Assembly: GCA_025531455.1 (NCBI GenBank)
Contig: JAMYHL010000017.1
Location: 310,001 to 374,000 of the forward strand
Length of the DNA: 64,000 bases
From: Apiotrichum sp. Y4204
Taxonomy: Eukaryota; Basidiomycota; Tremellomycetes; Trichosporonales; Trichosporonaceae
Reading direction: 5' to 3'
Shown: positions 22,308-33,973 of the stretch, one piece after another
How the letters are laid out: each line of letters starts with the position of its first letter
How positions within the stretch are numbered: position 1 is the stretch's first letter
Position numbers and translations under genes: made by a program
Notes under the pieces: generated by a model
The model's database searches: none
What the model was told of the DNA's origin: nothing
The model's input: the letters and a program-made list of their open reading frames with translations, nothing else

Positions 22308-24316
22308 ATGTCCGCTGCCAAGGTTTACGTCGGTAAGTCATACATCTACCCTCCCCACATTGCGCCGCTTGTGTGCGGTGGCGAGCAATCTGTGACACGT
22401 ATGGTTTTCTCGAAACATCTGTCATGGGCTCGTTCGCCGCCGTACAGGTCGTACCAACGACGCGTGTTTGTTTCTTCACTCTCGACATGGGAACATCACG
22501 CTCAGGCCGCGCGCATAGCACCCCAACGCTCGTCCGACCACTACTGGTTGTGTCTAGATCACGTTTATTGGTCGTCTCTCGCCATGCATTCATTTGCGTC
22601 GTCGCTTCGCGCCTTCCCTCCAAATTGTCCCAGTTCTGTGTAGTGTGATTTCTGACTCTCGTGTTCGTTTGGTCTCCGTCTCGGTTCGCATATCGTCTCT
22701 GCTCTCGTCTCGTCTGGATCGTCTGGCTTCTGATGCTTTGGATTCTCCGTCTGCCTCGTCTCATTCCGTCGTCTCGTCTCGGTACAATCGCCGCAAATGA
22801 TACTCAATACCAATAGGCAACCTCTCTTGGAACACCACCGATGAGGTGCTCCACCAGGTTCGCATTTTTCTTTCTCTCGTGTTTGTTCCAGTATGCTCAT
22901 GCTTTCTTACTTTGCTCGTCAACTGCGTCCTTGGTTTGATCTCGTCTGCTATCGTTTGGTCTCGTCTCTTTTCGTCTGATCCGCGCCCGTGTCTGCTTTT
23001 GCATGGTTTCGTTCGGTCTGCGTCAATCTGGTTCTCGTTTGCCCGCTGCTTCTCCCGCCCCGTCGTGTGATCCTCATCCGTCACGTTTGTGTACTCAATT
23101 TACGTCACTGTCACTGCCCATAAATTGCGACGACTTGAAATCCTCCCCTATCCACCATCGCACCGATCCTCTCCGACCTCCGCCTATCGACGCCCTAATT
23201 TTCTCAATCTTCATTTCGATTCACAGACCTTCGCCGCCTACGGCCAGGTTCTTGACTACATTGTCATGAAGGACCGTGAGACCGGCCGCTCGCGTGGTTT
23301 CGGCTTCGTCGTGTGTATCTTACGCCTCCATCTACGACTGTGACCTTTCTGACCCCAGACCTACGGCACCCAGGCTGAGGCCGAGGCCGCTATTCAGGCC
23401 ATGAACGAGCAGGAGCTCGACGGCCGTCGCGTCCGCGTCAACATGGCTAACTCGAAGCCCGCTGGCGGTGGCTACGGTGGTGGCTACGGCTCTGGTTGTG
23501 CGTAACGTCACGGTATGATGGCTTCATTCTCTAACTTTGTAGACGGCGGTGGCTACGGTTCGTACGGCGGTGGTTACGGCGGCCAGGGTGGTTACGCCCA
23601 GGGTGGTTACGGTGGTCCCCAGGGCGGCTACGGCGGTCCCCAGGGTGGCTACGGTGGCCAGGGCGGCTACGGTGCCCAGGGTGGCTACGGTGGTCCCCAG
23701 GGCGGCTACGGTGGTGCTCCCCAGGGCGGCTTCGGAGGGTGTGAGTGTGCATAAGAGACGTTCCGGCATCGGGTCGTCGCAGCGGTAACATCCAAACATT
23801 GACTGACATTCAGACGGCGCTCCCCAGCAGGGCGGCTACCAGCAGGGTGGCTACGAGCAGCAGGGTGGTAAGTCTGGTTCAGGTTTCGTTGGGCTCGTCT
23901 GATGGTGTCTCCTTTTCGTTTGTCTTGTTTCGTTTCTCGTCGTTTGGTCTTGTCTCGTTCTTGTCTCGCCTGGACATGTCTCGATTGTCCTCCGTTTACT
24001 TTCCGATCGTCGTGCCTTTGTCTCCCTTCTCATTCCGTCTCATCCCGCTGTGGTTCCATCGCCGGTTCATGATGTTGTCTGATTCCGCCACCTGTTCGGT
24101 CGCACGTGTCTCGCTTCTTCTCCTGCAATTCTGCAAATCTCTCTGTCCCGATCCCTTTCTGTGTCTCGTTCCGTCATGTAGGCCAGAGCTACGGCGGTGC
24201 TCCCGCCGGCCAGCCCTACGGCGGAGGCTACGGAGGTGCGACCCTTTGATCTTTTCCGCAAGTATGTGCTAACACTTGCAGGCCAGCAGGGCGGTCAGGG
24301 TTACGGCCAGTACTAA
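22308..24316 (+). CDS. Glycine-rich RRM RNA-binding protein
   Basis: Eight exons (22308-22332, 22817-22857, 23227-23310, 23359-23497, 23543-23740, 23814-23867, 24182-24235, 24282-24316) give 209 aa. A single N-terminal RRM has RNP2 KVYVGNLSW and RNP1 RGFGFVTY. The rest is Gly/Tyr/Gln repeats (QGGYGG type) as in plant GRPs and animal CIRBP/RBM3. Exons 4-6 join cleanly only when TAC codons are split T|AC. Such proteins bind mRNA, often respond to cold or stress, and may phase-separate through the GYGG tail. Introns 1, 2 and 6 are 484, 369 and 314 nt and rich in TCGTCTCG/TCGTTT motifs, while the others are 45-73 nt. This hints at regulated splicing. Confidence 0.93.
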
Positions 24317-25919
24317 GCTTAGTACCGGCTGGAGATGTGTAAGTAGCCACGACTAGTCTCTATTGCTCACGCCAGTGTGAGACCGCATGTATCCAAACCT
24401 GCTCGTGAACCCGAACCATGTTTAAAAGCAAGAATCTATCTTTCAGTCTCTTCCTCGTCCTGTTTGTGATGCCTTCGACCTTCCTCGTCTCGCTCGTTCT
24501 ATCCCCCTCTTGAAGAGGTTTCTCGTTCCGCCCACCCTGTTCCCCCTGTTCCCCTGTTTCCAACCTGTGTCTCCGACTTTCGACCTCTATCTCATTCGAC
24601 TCGCCCCTCGTTCTCGTGTCCGTTCGAAACCACGTTCGCGTCCGTCGCCTCGTTTTTGTCTAGTTCGTTTGTCATCACTATCGCTTCAATCATCCCCTTC
24701 CTTCCATCCAATTTATTCTCCGTCCACTGGCTCGTCATCTTAGTGCTCGTGCTTCCCGGCCCCCGTTCCCCGGTTCTCGGCTCTGGTTCCCAAAAGGCTT
24801 CCCCCCACTACTGTACTTGTATGTGTGGCCCATCAACCCCTTTTTTTTCCTATTTCTCTTCCCGGTTCTGATTTCCTCCGTGGTCCGCGATCCTATCAGA
24901 CCTACACCCAGCTAGCAGTTGCATGGACGCCAGTAGATCTACCCTTCCCCTGTCCATAACCTCTCCTCGATCGAATGCATCAGTGACTCGATGGGAGCGG
25001 GTGCGGGGGCGCTTTGCTGACGATGTTGAACGATGATGCACTGATGATTGTAACTTCGGATCCTCTGTGAACGATGACGGGGCAACGTGGCTAGGCGGTC
25101 GCTGACTCGAGAGCTCGATGGGGTCGGTGCGCACCTGCTCCACCTGCTGCACTACCCCGTTGACTCTGCCATCACAGGACCATGCCTTCAGACTTCGCTG
25201 GGAATAAATGAAGTCGAGGGGGGCCACCTTCTCCGCAAATATAAGATGAATAATACGCAAGAAAACGAGTTCATCTCTTCACTTATGAGACTGGCTGCTT
25301 CGAAATCTGACTGCAGAAATTCTCACTGAGATAAGGACTTGGGGAGCCGAGTAAAAACTAACAGACAAGAAGAAGAAAACAAGTGATGAATGAATGACCA
25401 AAGTTAATATCCTTTGCACACAGCAATGGTGACCAAGAGGGTAGGTAACAATGAGGCAGGCGGAACTGTTCAAACGTAGACATGGTTGTTCTCGGCCCAC
25501 CTCGCCCCTCAAACGGGGCACAAAGCGAGGATCGGAGATGTTTAAAGTCTCGATCCCCAAGCGCGAGACGTAACTGATTCAGCTGCGCCATGTCGCAGAC
25601 GTCAGATCAGAGATGGAAGGATGAGAGTGTGTCTGTGTTCAGATACGGTAGGTACTGACTCTCCAGCTTGCAAAGCTAGAAAAGCAAAAGAAGAAGAAAA
25701 AAATCAAAAATAAATAAATAAAGAAATTCATTATCAGCGAAACCGTCTGAAGCCAACTTCCCGTTCGAGTGTGACCTTTGTCTCCGTGTATTCTCCCTTG
25801 TCGTCTGTGTCTGCTCTAATCATATTCATATGCCCTCGTACAACAACGCCATGGAGTCACAGACCTGGTTGGCAGAGCCTTTGGTCGTTAACGAGAGTCG
25901 AAGGCGGCGGCTCGGCCGC
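24317..25919. other. 3' region of the RRM gene and intergenic space
   Basis: A splice donor GTAAGT lies at 24339, 23 nt after the stop, with an acceptor at about 24375, which would make a 37-nt 3' UTR intron. To about 24,830 the plus strand keeps the same TCGTCTCG/CTCGTTC-rich composition as the long introns of the gene. Later parts hold an A-rich tract (about 25690-25735) with AAATAAATAAAT units. No protein gene is supported. Confidence 0.5.
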
Positions 25920-26271
25920 TCATGTTGCGTCGTCGAGCTTGGAGTTGGGAACGTGAATGATGCACACTGTCGGGTCATCCTCTTTACAGCACCCGTCGTC
26001 GGAGCAGATATACCTGGCGTTCAGCGGGGACGAGATTGGATACTTACCCAGGCGCACACGCGTAGGATCGAGTGACGGCGGGGCTGGCGCCGGTGCCGGG
26101 CTCGGTCACGGCGCAACAGCTCACGTCCTCTGGGAACAAGCCCGTGGCGACCTCGCAGCTCTCCACTTCGTACGAGATGAGGGAGCCGAGGTCCACTTCG
26201 TCTCTCTTGCACCATGGCTGGAGGGCGAAGGGGCCAACGACCATGCCGCGCTTGCAGTTCTTATTGCCCAT
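25920..26271 (-). CDS. Small cysteine-rich protein of unknown function
   Basis: Two exons (26048-26271 and 25920-26013) with a 34-nt intron give 105 aa, starting MGNKNCKRGMVVG. Ten cysteines include two adjacent pairs (DVSCCAVTE and DDGCCKEDD) and the pattern SYACAPGYICSDDG across the splice junction. There is no clear signal peptide, so secretion is not supported by sequence; disulphides would then need an unusual route, or the Cys may bind metal. A TATA-like TTATAAG (minus strand, about 26370-26376) lies roughly 100 bp before the start and argues for this ATG over an in-frame one at 26460. I do not recognise the family. Confidence 0.6.
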
Positions 26272-27043
26272 TTTGAGGAGATCTGGAGGGGTAGACAGGT
26301 TTGGAAAGTCGAGATGGTCTGAGAAGCTTGGGCTGGTTCTAAGAGTGACTGGCCGAGTACCACCCCAACCTTTCTTATAAGCCTTTTCGGTCTGCATCCA
26401 ATGGCCCAGCGACGATGGGATATCCGGCGGTCGCGGCATATGTCCCCATGTCTGCCACACCGTCCAGCGCCACGGTCCAGGTGTCGGGCGACGAAGCTCC
26501 CTATGAAACCCGAGATAAGGACATATGCGTGCTACGTGTGTTTCAGCTCCACTAGTGCCGTCAGTCGCGAGGCAACGGCACCGTGCCTCGAGCCTACTGG
26601 ACCTGTCGACCAGGATCTAGAATATAGCTAAAAATGAAGGTGACAAAGAAAATGGATTCCCCTCGCTTCTGTCTTCTAGAAATTCTAGCTTTCCAGTTAG
26701 GCTCTGGTAATTTGTAACGCGCGCAGAGGTACGCGAGGGCATCGAGGAACAGATCGAAAAGAGGCGGTTGTCGCCATGAAGAGTGTTGTGCCACTGTCGT
26801 TTCAGGTCCACACACGTGGTAGTGCCACACGAATTACACACCACCTTGTCATGCTGTCATGCGTGGCTCCCAGCGTGGTTTCTGTTGTTGTTGACACACC
26901 AACCACACTTTTTTTCCTTTCGCTTCTTGACAACACATTCAACCCAATACATCTCCATCCCCACCTTCCCCTCCATTCTCCTTAAGCCCCTTTGTAGGCC
27001 GCCCTCGCATTCCGCCGGCCCCACGTCGCATCGCCCCTCCACG
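26272..27043. promoter_or_regulatory. Divergent intergenic region before the transporter gene
   Basis: It holds the TATA-like promoter of the cysteine-rich gene near 26370. To the right it has a CT-rich leader (about 26890-27040) for the transporter. No coding frame is convincing. Confidence 0.5.
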
Positions 27044-29023
27044 ATGCCCGACTCGGCGACCCTCGGGGCAGTCGCGCAGTCCTCCATGGGGGAGTGGGTC
27101 GCGATCCTCTCGCTCGTCTTTGGCGGGTGTTGCTCGTGAGTGGCAATGGGGAGCGTTCAATGCGAGGGATATGGGTAGATGGGCTCGGCGGGCGCTGGAG
27201 CAGCCCCGAGGCTCAGACAGAGTCGCGGGCTCTCCCCGGACAGCCTCCCCCAATGCATCTTATTCCCCTCCAGGGCTTCCAAATTTCGTCATCGCGTTGC
27301 ACCGAGCATCTCCTTGCCGACGCCGTCACGCTCAACATCTGGCTGACAACAGTAACGTGTGGGCACTCGAGGCCGTCCTCAAAAGCTTCCCCTCGAGCGG
27401 TGAGTGCCAGGGCCAGGACAAGGTTATTCCCTATGACAGTCTCGTGTGCTAGTGTTCTGTTTGATCGGGGTGCTGTCTACCAGACGTCCGCGACACTGGT
27501 GCCTCTTTGTGACCTCTTGGGTCTCTTTGTGAACTCTAAGCAGTTGCACTCTGGCATGAAACCCGGTTCCTCTCAAGTGGAGCCGCGTGGTATCGCGAGT
27601 TCCCCTCTTGACAGTTCCTATGATCAGAACAGTTGCCCGATTCATGGCTGTCGCCGACATTATCATCTCCAGTGCCTCGTTACTCACTTACATCAACATT
27701 GGCTCACACACAGGCACCTTCTTGACCTTCGCCCAGTTTCTTTACGTTGCTCTCCAGACTGTCTGGACGCAGCTCTACTTCCTTCCAGGCTCACGGTTGC
27801 CGCGCTTTCGCCGCAGCACAGTGCCGATTAGCCGCTGGATGGTGCAGGTCGTCCTCTTCGTGGCTGTCAGCCTCAGTGCGTGAGGCGGTTGACCAGGACT
27901 GACTCCAGTGAACAACTATGCGTTTGGTCTCAAGGTTGGCTGGCCTGTACCGTTTGGAGCTAACAACAGATTCCCTTGACGGTGCACATCATCTTCCGCT
28001 CTGGAGGTGAGCTGCATTGCATGTCATAGCTCATTCCAGGACTCTGTGTGTCGATGCTCACGGGCTACTTCCTCGGCGGAAAGCGTTACTCAGCCGGGCA
28101 GATCTTCGCCGGCGTGGTCATCACCGCAGGTATAGTCATAGCGACGATATCCGCGCCACGCCCGAAGCGCCCCGTGACTACCCAGTCGACCCCGCACCAC
28201 GAACCACACCCGTGGCTCCCAGAGAGCATGCAGTACCCCGCGGGTATTGCGCTGCTCTCGCTTGCGTTGTTCCTGAGTGCATGGCTCGGTCTCTGGCAGG
28301 AACGCACGTATGCAAAGTACGGCAAGCAGTGGCGCGAGGCTCTCTTCTACTGCGTGAGCTACACAACACAGCTGATAAGGAAGCTCACAGCAGCACACCC
28401 TATCGCTCCCATTCTTCTTGCCGATGCACGCGTCACTCACCCGCACGTTCAAGGCGTTCTCGGCGTCCCCGCCTATCACGCTTCTCGCGGTGCCGGAGCC
28501 CCATATCGCCCTCTTCTCACCATTCGATGACGCCAAGCGCGAGCTCATTCGCTGGCGCGAGCTTGCCGTGCCCCGCGCGTTCCTCGCATTGGCCATAAAT
28601 GTTATCACGCAAGGCGTGTGTATTCGCGGCGTAAACCGCCTAACCACTGTGAGTTACCGCAGTGGCTGCGTGGCGGAACCCAGCCCGAGACGTCCTGGCT
28701 GACCTCAGCGCGTGTCGTCCACGACCGTCAACCTCGTGCTCACGCTGCGCAAGGCTGCGTCGCTGGCCATTTCTGTGTGGTACTATGGCAGCGGCGTTAG
28801 CAGCGGCCTTGTGCTCGGCGGCGCGATGGTGCTCGGCGGGACAATGGTCTACTCCATGGCCCCGCCGCCGCACACGGCACATAAGCACAAAGACAAACAG
28901 GCCGAGGTGACGGACAAGAGTGAAGGCGAGAGCAAGATCCCAGCCGAGATCAATGGCACGTCCGGGACCAGCTCTTCCGTCGCCGCCCCACAAAGCGCCG
29001 AGTCCTTGCGGCAGCGCAGTTAG
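27044..29023 (+). CDS. YEA4: UDP-N-acetylglucosamine-type transporter (YEA4/SLC35B4)
   Basis: Eight exons (27044-27135, 27353-27399, 27714-27875, 27909-27934, 27970-28006, 28040-28353, 28394-28648, 28709-29023) give 415 aa. Joined sequence shows GGCCSNVWALEAVLK, SGTFLTFAQFLYVALQT, SLMNNYAFGLKIPLTVHIIFRSGG, GYFLGGKRYS and WYYGSGVSSG, all typical of the SLC35B family with about ten membrane spans. A cytosolic Lys-rich tail follows. Yeast Yea4 is an ER UDP-GlcNAc transporter for chitin synthesis; the exact sugar cannot be proved here. The acceptor of exon 7 is a CAGCAG tandem, and using the first AG would add one Gln. Confidence 0.88.
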
Positions 29024-29213
29024 TCCGCCCCACAGGTCAGCAGTGTTAAGATCACCATCTCAGTCTTGGATGTTTATGCCTCGCGTGCAGTGTAGAACAG
29101 GGTGCATGCAACTAGTCGGTATGCGTCGGCGTCTCTTTTGTGCGGTGTGGGTGATGGCTACAAGACGAGGACGACGGTCATATACGTAACAACCGTCGGT
29201 CCACAGTACGAGC

Positions 29214-30691
29214 TTACTTGCTGTGGCGGCCACGGGGGCGCTCGGTGACGACGGCCTTGTTGCCGTCCCTGTCCTTGGGGCGGCGCGTACGGTAGCCCTG
29301 GAGGACGCCCTTTGCGGAACGCGGGTGCTTGTTACCCTTGGACTTTCCACGACCACCACCGTGCGGGTGGTCGCAGGTGTTCATGGCCACACCACGAACC
29401 TTTGGCCGCTTGCCGAGCCAGCGGTTACGGCCCGCCTTGCCAATCTTGCGCTGCTGGTGCTCCTTGCTAGAAGAGTTAGAATGAGAACGACGTGGTAGAC
29501 ATGAAACTCACTTGGAGACAATGCCGATAGTGGCGACGCATCCGGGCTGGAGACGGCGGACCTCGCCGGACTGGAGCTTGACGAGAACATCACCAGCTGC
29601 CGGGGTACGCTTTCCGTCCTCGCCGAGCATGTGGCCCATGTTGAGGACCTGTGCGCCACCGAGCGCCTGTCCCTCGACGTCGTGGTGTGCGACGACCTGG
29701 CCAAACGTGCCTGCCGAGCGGCACAGCTGCATGCGTCCGTCGGGGGAGAGGGAGATGTTGTGGATGAGCGTGCCGGGGGGAATGAGCGAGAGGGGGAGGG
29801 TGTTTCCGGGCTTGATCGCGTGCGTCCTAAGCGCACCCAGCGCGCGGGTCGCGGTCGAGTCGAGCAGCTCTGCAGCCGTCATCTGCCCCGCCGCCTCCTT
29901 GAGCGCACTCTCCCAGCCCTCAATAAGGTCCTTGGGCACACCAGAGCGGAACGACTCGACCGTGTCGCCTGCGCGCAGCCCGTCCGGCGCGAGGATGTAG
30001 CTCCATCCGCCCTTGACCTCGTTGCGCGCGATGCGAGCCTCGGCACCACCGCCCGGGAGATCAGAAGTCTGTTCAGCAAGGACAGCGCCCTCGTCTGCCG
30101 GCGCGCGCGGGCCCTTGCCCGCGCCGCGGCGGTGGAGCAGCGCAATGTGCCCCGACCGTCCTGGGTCGTACTCGATGCGCACAACATCGTGCACGCCCGC
30201 CTCGTGCCGGTAAAAGTCGACGATACGGATACGCTGCTTGTGTCCGCCGCCGACGCCGCGGTTCACCACCTGGCCCGTGTTCCCGCGCCCGCCCTTGCGC
30301 CGCCGTGCGAGCGTCAGATCGCGGATCGGGTCGCCCTGGTACAGGTGCGGGTGGAACGGGAGCGCGAGGTGGCGCAGACCCTGCGTGTTAGTGGAGGGAG
30401 AAGGGGGAAAACTAGCTGGCTCCGAGACGGTCCAGTGTTCTTGAGACGCACAGGAATGCAGGGAAAGCCCTTTCCGCGGAAACGCTTGATGATCGCCTCC
30501 GAGTCGTTGTTCTTCACCGGGCGGAGGAGCATTGCGTCCGCGACAGACGAGCTCTCGGTGGGGGTGGGAGACATGTCCGAGTTCCAGCGGCGCGGGATCG
30601 CGAGGGCCGGGAGGGAGGGGGCGACGAGGCGCGACGACGAGGCGAGCGGCGCCGGGCGGCGCAGCGCCTGCAGTGCAGCGCGCGAGAGCAT
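29214..30691 (-). CDS. RML2: Mitochondrial ribosomal protein uL2m
   Basis: Exons 30452-30691, 29512-30380 and 29214-29466 give 453 aa. The first 35 residues are Arg/Ala/Ser-rich, like a mitochondrial presequence. The uL2 core has [20 protein letters not shown] and [13 protein letters not shown]. The second domain has [19 protein letters not shown] and the highly conserved [19 protein letters not shown] near the peptidyl-transferase centre. There is a fungal insertion between the two domains (about residues 210-280). The long antisense frame on the plus strand (29631-30875) is a shadow. The gene is divergent from TSC13. Confidence 0.95.
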
Positions 30692-31141
30692 GGTCGGGCT
30701 TCGAAGTGAGGAGTGTGGAGTGCTCGTGAGGTTTGTGTTTCGATGTGCTCTTCGTTTCCGACCCCCGACGAGCAGGCAGAGATGGATGGTGAGCAAAGAA
30801 CCGAAATTGGCCGTCCAAGGAAAAATCAGCGGAACCAAAATGAATGGAGGTCAATGCCATGCAGAGGACGCGTGATTACCACGCAGCATGTTTTCGGAGA
30901 TCAAAGCATCTCCGTTGACCCTCGCCCTCTCTCTCCCCGGTTGTAGACTGGTTTCTAGGGCGCGGCGTTGTATTCCCGCCGCAATGACGAGCTTTGGCTG
31001 GCCCGGCCCACGGAGGCACCGAAAGTGAAGAGACAAATCCCACGCCGACGCGCCCCATGATCGTAAACGAGACACCGAGCAACGACCCACAAACAGCATC
31101 CTTCTCTTTGTCTTTCACATTATCACTCTCCCATTCTCACG
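30692..31141. promoter_or_regulatory. Divergent promoter region, uL2m / TSC13
   Basis: 450 bp between two start codons. The TSC13 side ends in a CTTTGTCTTTCACATT pyrimidine-rich leader. No other feature is seen. Confidence 0.5.
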
Positions 31142-32503
31142 ATGGTCAAAATCACCGTCTCCCCGCCTGGCCGGCGCGCGCCGCTCACTCTCGACTTTCC
31201 CGGACGCGAGCCGGACACTGTCCTCATCAGCCACGTCAAGGCCGCCGTCCAGCACCAGATCCCCGTCGTGAGTCGGACTGGCGTAGGCATGAGCATCGGG
31301 ACACCATCATGTTTGCTACGATAACGTCTAGTAGCAAATCTCTCGTATCCCGTGCTCTCCTGCTGCTCCACTTCATCCTCGGCAAAGCTCACTCCAGCTC
31401 GTTCCCAACCGCCAGCGCCTCACCGTCCCCGTTCCCGGCCAGGCCAAGCCTTCGCCGTTGACGGACGAGAAGAAGTCGCTCGCAGACTATGGCGTCACCG
31501 ACGGCGCGCAGCTCCGCCTCAAGGACCTCGGGTACCAGGTCGGATACCGCTGGCTCTACATTTGGGAGTATGTGAGTATGAATGGGGAGGGTGACGGGCG
31601 GACGGGGCGAGGGGGAGGGGACTGTCCCCATTGGTGTCAAGGCGCAGCGGTCTTGACACCATGGCATCAGGCGTGATGTCGCAACGCGCATTGCAGAATG
31701 ACTCTCCAAGTGTGTATGGCTGACAACAGGCTGGCCCTATCATTCTCAACCCGCTCCTCTTCTACCTCTCGCAGAAGATCTGGGGCCCGTACGAGCCCTC
31801 GCTCATGCAAAAGTGGGTAGAGCTGTGAACACCATTTCCGAGCTCTCTGACCACCAGGACCGTCCGCAACCTCCTCGTCGCGCACTTTATCAAGCGTGAG
31901 CTCGAGTCCATCTTTGTGCACTCGTTCTCGCGTCCCTCGGTTCCTCTCACCTTTGTCTTCCGCAACTGCGCCTACTACTGGGGCATCACGGGTCTGCTCA
32001 TCGGCTGCACGCTCTACCGCCCCGCATACGGCGCCGCCGCGCTCCAGGACTCGATCCTCAACACCAAGGGCTGGGTCTACTTCTGGGCCACCTTTATTGT
32101 CGTGAGTCGAGATGACGGCCTACGGTGACTCATCTCTGACTCCAGGTCAACGAGCTTCTCAACTTCAACACGCACCTGCACCAGGCGTCGATCCGCACGC
32201 CGCCCGGCGTGCCCCGCAAGTACCCCACGGGCTTTGGCTTCCAGTGGATCGTGTGCGCCAACTACTTTTTCGAGACCATGGGCGTCCTCGGTCTCGTGAT
32301 TATCACCGGCGGCGACATTGGATGTGAGTGCCGCTCGGCTGGTCTCTGGGAGCCGCATACTCACCGCAGCTATCGTGTACCTCCTCATCGCGTCGTACTT
32401 TATGGCCACCTGGGCCAAGGGCAAGTACCGCCGCTACAAGAAGGAGCAGGACCCCAAGGTCTTCCCCGGCAACCGCTGGATCGTCTACCCTCCCTTCCTC
32501 TAA
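31142..32503 (+). CDS. TSC13: Very-long-chain enoyl-CoA reductase TSC13
   Basis: Six exons (31142-31267, 31398-31571, 31730-31812, 31858-32101, 32146-32323, 32370-32503) give 312 aa. The N-terminus is a ubiquitin-like segment. The membrane part has KDLGYQVGYRWLYIWEYAGP, KRELESIFVHSFSRPSVPL and NTHLHQASIRTPPG. The C-terminal steroid-5-alpha-reductase-type motifs are YPTGFGFQWIVCANYFFE and GKYRRYKKEQDPKVFPGNRW. Tsc13 performs the last reduction of the ER fatty-acid elongation cycle (trans-2-enoyl-CoA to acyl-CoA, NADPH). This feeds very-long-chain acyl groups to sphingolipids. Length and motifs match the family well. Confidence 0.96.
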
Positions 32504-32988
32504 GCGAGCCGTGCAACGAGGTCTGCTTCAGTCCTTCATGCATCTCCCAGGTACACCCCCTCTCTCGCTCCAGCCCCTCCCATCCCTTCGCTCCGCCGGG
32601 ATTACCCGCAAGCTTATCACGCTCTGCACCTCATTATGCATATGTAGATATCCAAAGTCGATGCACCCGTTTGGCTCTGGATGCGATCAGTAAAGAGTGA
32701 GGTGAGTTGAATAGCCAAGACCTGACTAGCAGAACGGGCAGAGTGAGACTTATGACTGATTGACTGTGGCGACTACGGGACTCGCCGGGATGGATATTGA
32801 GAAACTCGAAGCTGATTGAAGCAGTGACTGACAAGAAGAGCACCTTAGGCTGATAGCAAGGACTTATCATTATTCATATTATAAAGGCATTACTATCCAC
32901 CTTGCTATTACGACAAGCAGTACGAAACACAAGCAGCACGACAACACAGTCTACACCATAGTATCTACACAGGTCCACGACTACACAT
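32504..32988. other. Convergent 3' flanks
   Basis: About 485 bp between the TSC13 stop and the stop of the minus-strand hypothetical gene. It is AT-richer than its neighbours after 32,690. I see no gene or repeat. Confidence 0.5.
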
Positions 32989-33973
32989 TCACACGCGGTT
33001 GGCGCGAGCTCCCGCCTCCATGCGGTCGCGAAGCACATCGGCCATGACAATCGCCCTTTCAATACAGTGGAGGTGGCGGATACGCAACATGACCTCATTG
33101 GCCTGCTCGCGGTGGTTTGCGCGCAGCCCGCGCACCTCGCTGTAGAGCTGTGCGATGTTCTCCGCTGGCTGGCCGTCGAGGTGCTCAGGGTCGCAGTCGC
33201 CGTCCGAGTCACGGTCGCAGTCCGAGTCTGCGTCCTCGTCCGAGTTCTCATCCGAGTCCCAGCTCACGCCGTCGTATGCGTCGTCGTCGGAGGGGGAGGC
33301 GCGGGAGGCAGGGCAGGTGACCCACTCGGGGGTGCAGCAGGACCTCGCGGGCATTGGGAGGTCGTTCTTGGGGTTCTTAAGAATCGATGGGAGGGCAGGG
33401 AGAGGCCTGTCGACCGCGGGTTTCGCGGACACGAAAAGGGAGAGTGCCTCCGTGTCTGAGAGACTCTCAGGGCTGCGCGGCGGGGTCGTGGGCGGCGTAA
33501 GTGGCGCGGCGGGGAGGGGAGGAAGCGCCTTGTCCTTGTATCCCATGGGAAAGTCGACGACGGCGGCGCAGCTCGAGTCGCTCGGCGCCGGAGACGGCGG
33601 GCGCGAGATGAAGGCAATGTAGTCGCAGTCCTTGGGGTCCTCGGCGAAATCAGGGGAGGGGGATTCGGCGAGTTGGTCATTGAAGACGATAGGGGTAGGT
33701 GACGCGGGGGTGGAGGGGCCTACTGGGGTTAGTTCTTTTTGTATGCTAAAATTTAGATGTATACTCACGGTTGGCCTTGACTACACACTCGATAAGGTCG
33801 CATGCCTCGAGACGGAGGGAAAAGTCGGCCTTGATGACCTTGTTGCACGCGATGAGGAGCCTGTCGGACGTGGTGGTGCTGAGGGGGAGGCGGAAGCCGT
33901 CGTGCAGCTCGCGGATGTCGAATGCCGCAAAGGCGGGGTGGAGAACAAAGACGTCGGGAACGAAGAGAGCCAT
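32989..33973 (-). CDS. Hypothetical Pro/Ser-rich protein with acidic Asp tract
   Basis: Two exons (33769-33973 and 32989-33722) give 312 aa. The acceptor is CAG or TAG three bases later, so one residue is uncertain. Residues 1-68 look like a folded segment (MALFVPDVFVLHPAFAAFD start). The middle is rich in Pro/Ser/Thr with many SP/TP sites. Residues about 210-240 form an Asp/Ser/Glu tract. The C-terminal 70 residues are predicted helical (HREQANEVMLRIRHLHC). I recognise no family. A regulatory or scaffold role is possible but unproven. Confidence 0.65.

Noticed and set aside
29631..30875. 414-codon frame on the plus strand
   Set aside because: Antisense of mitochondrial uL2, with no domain of its own.
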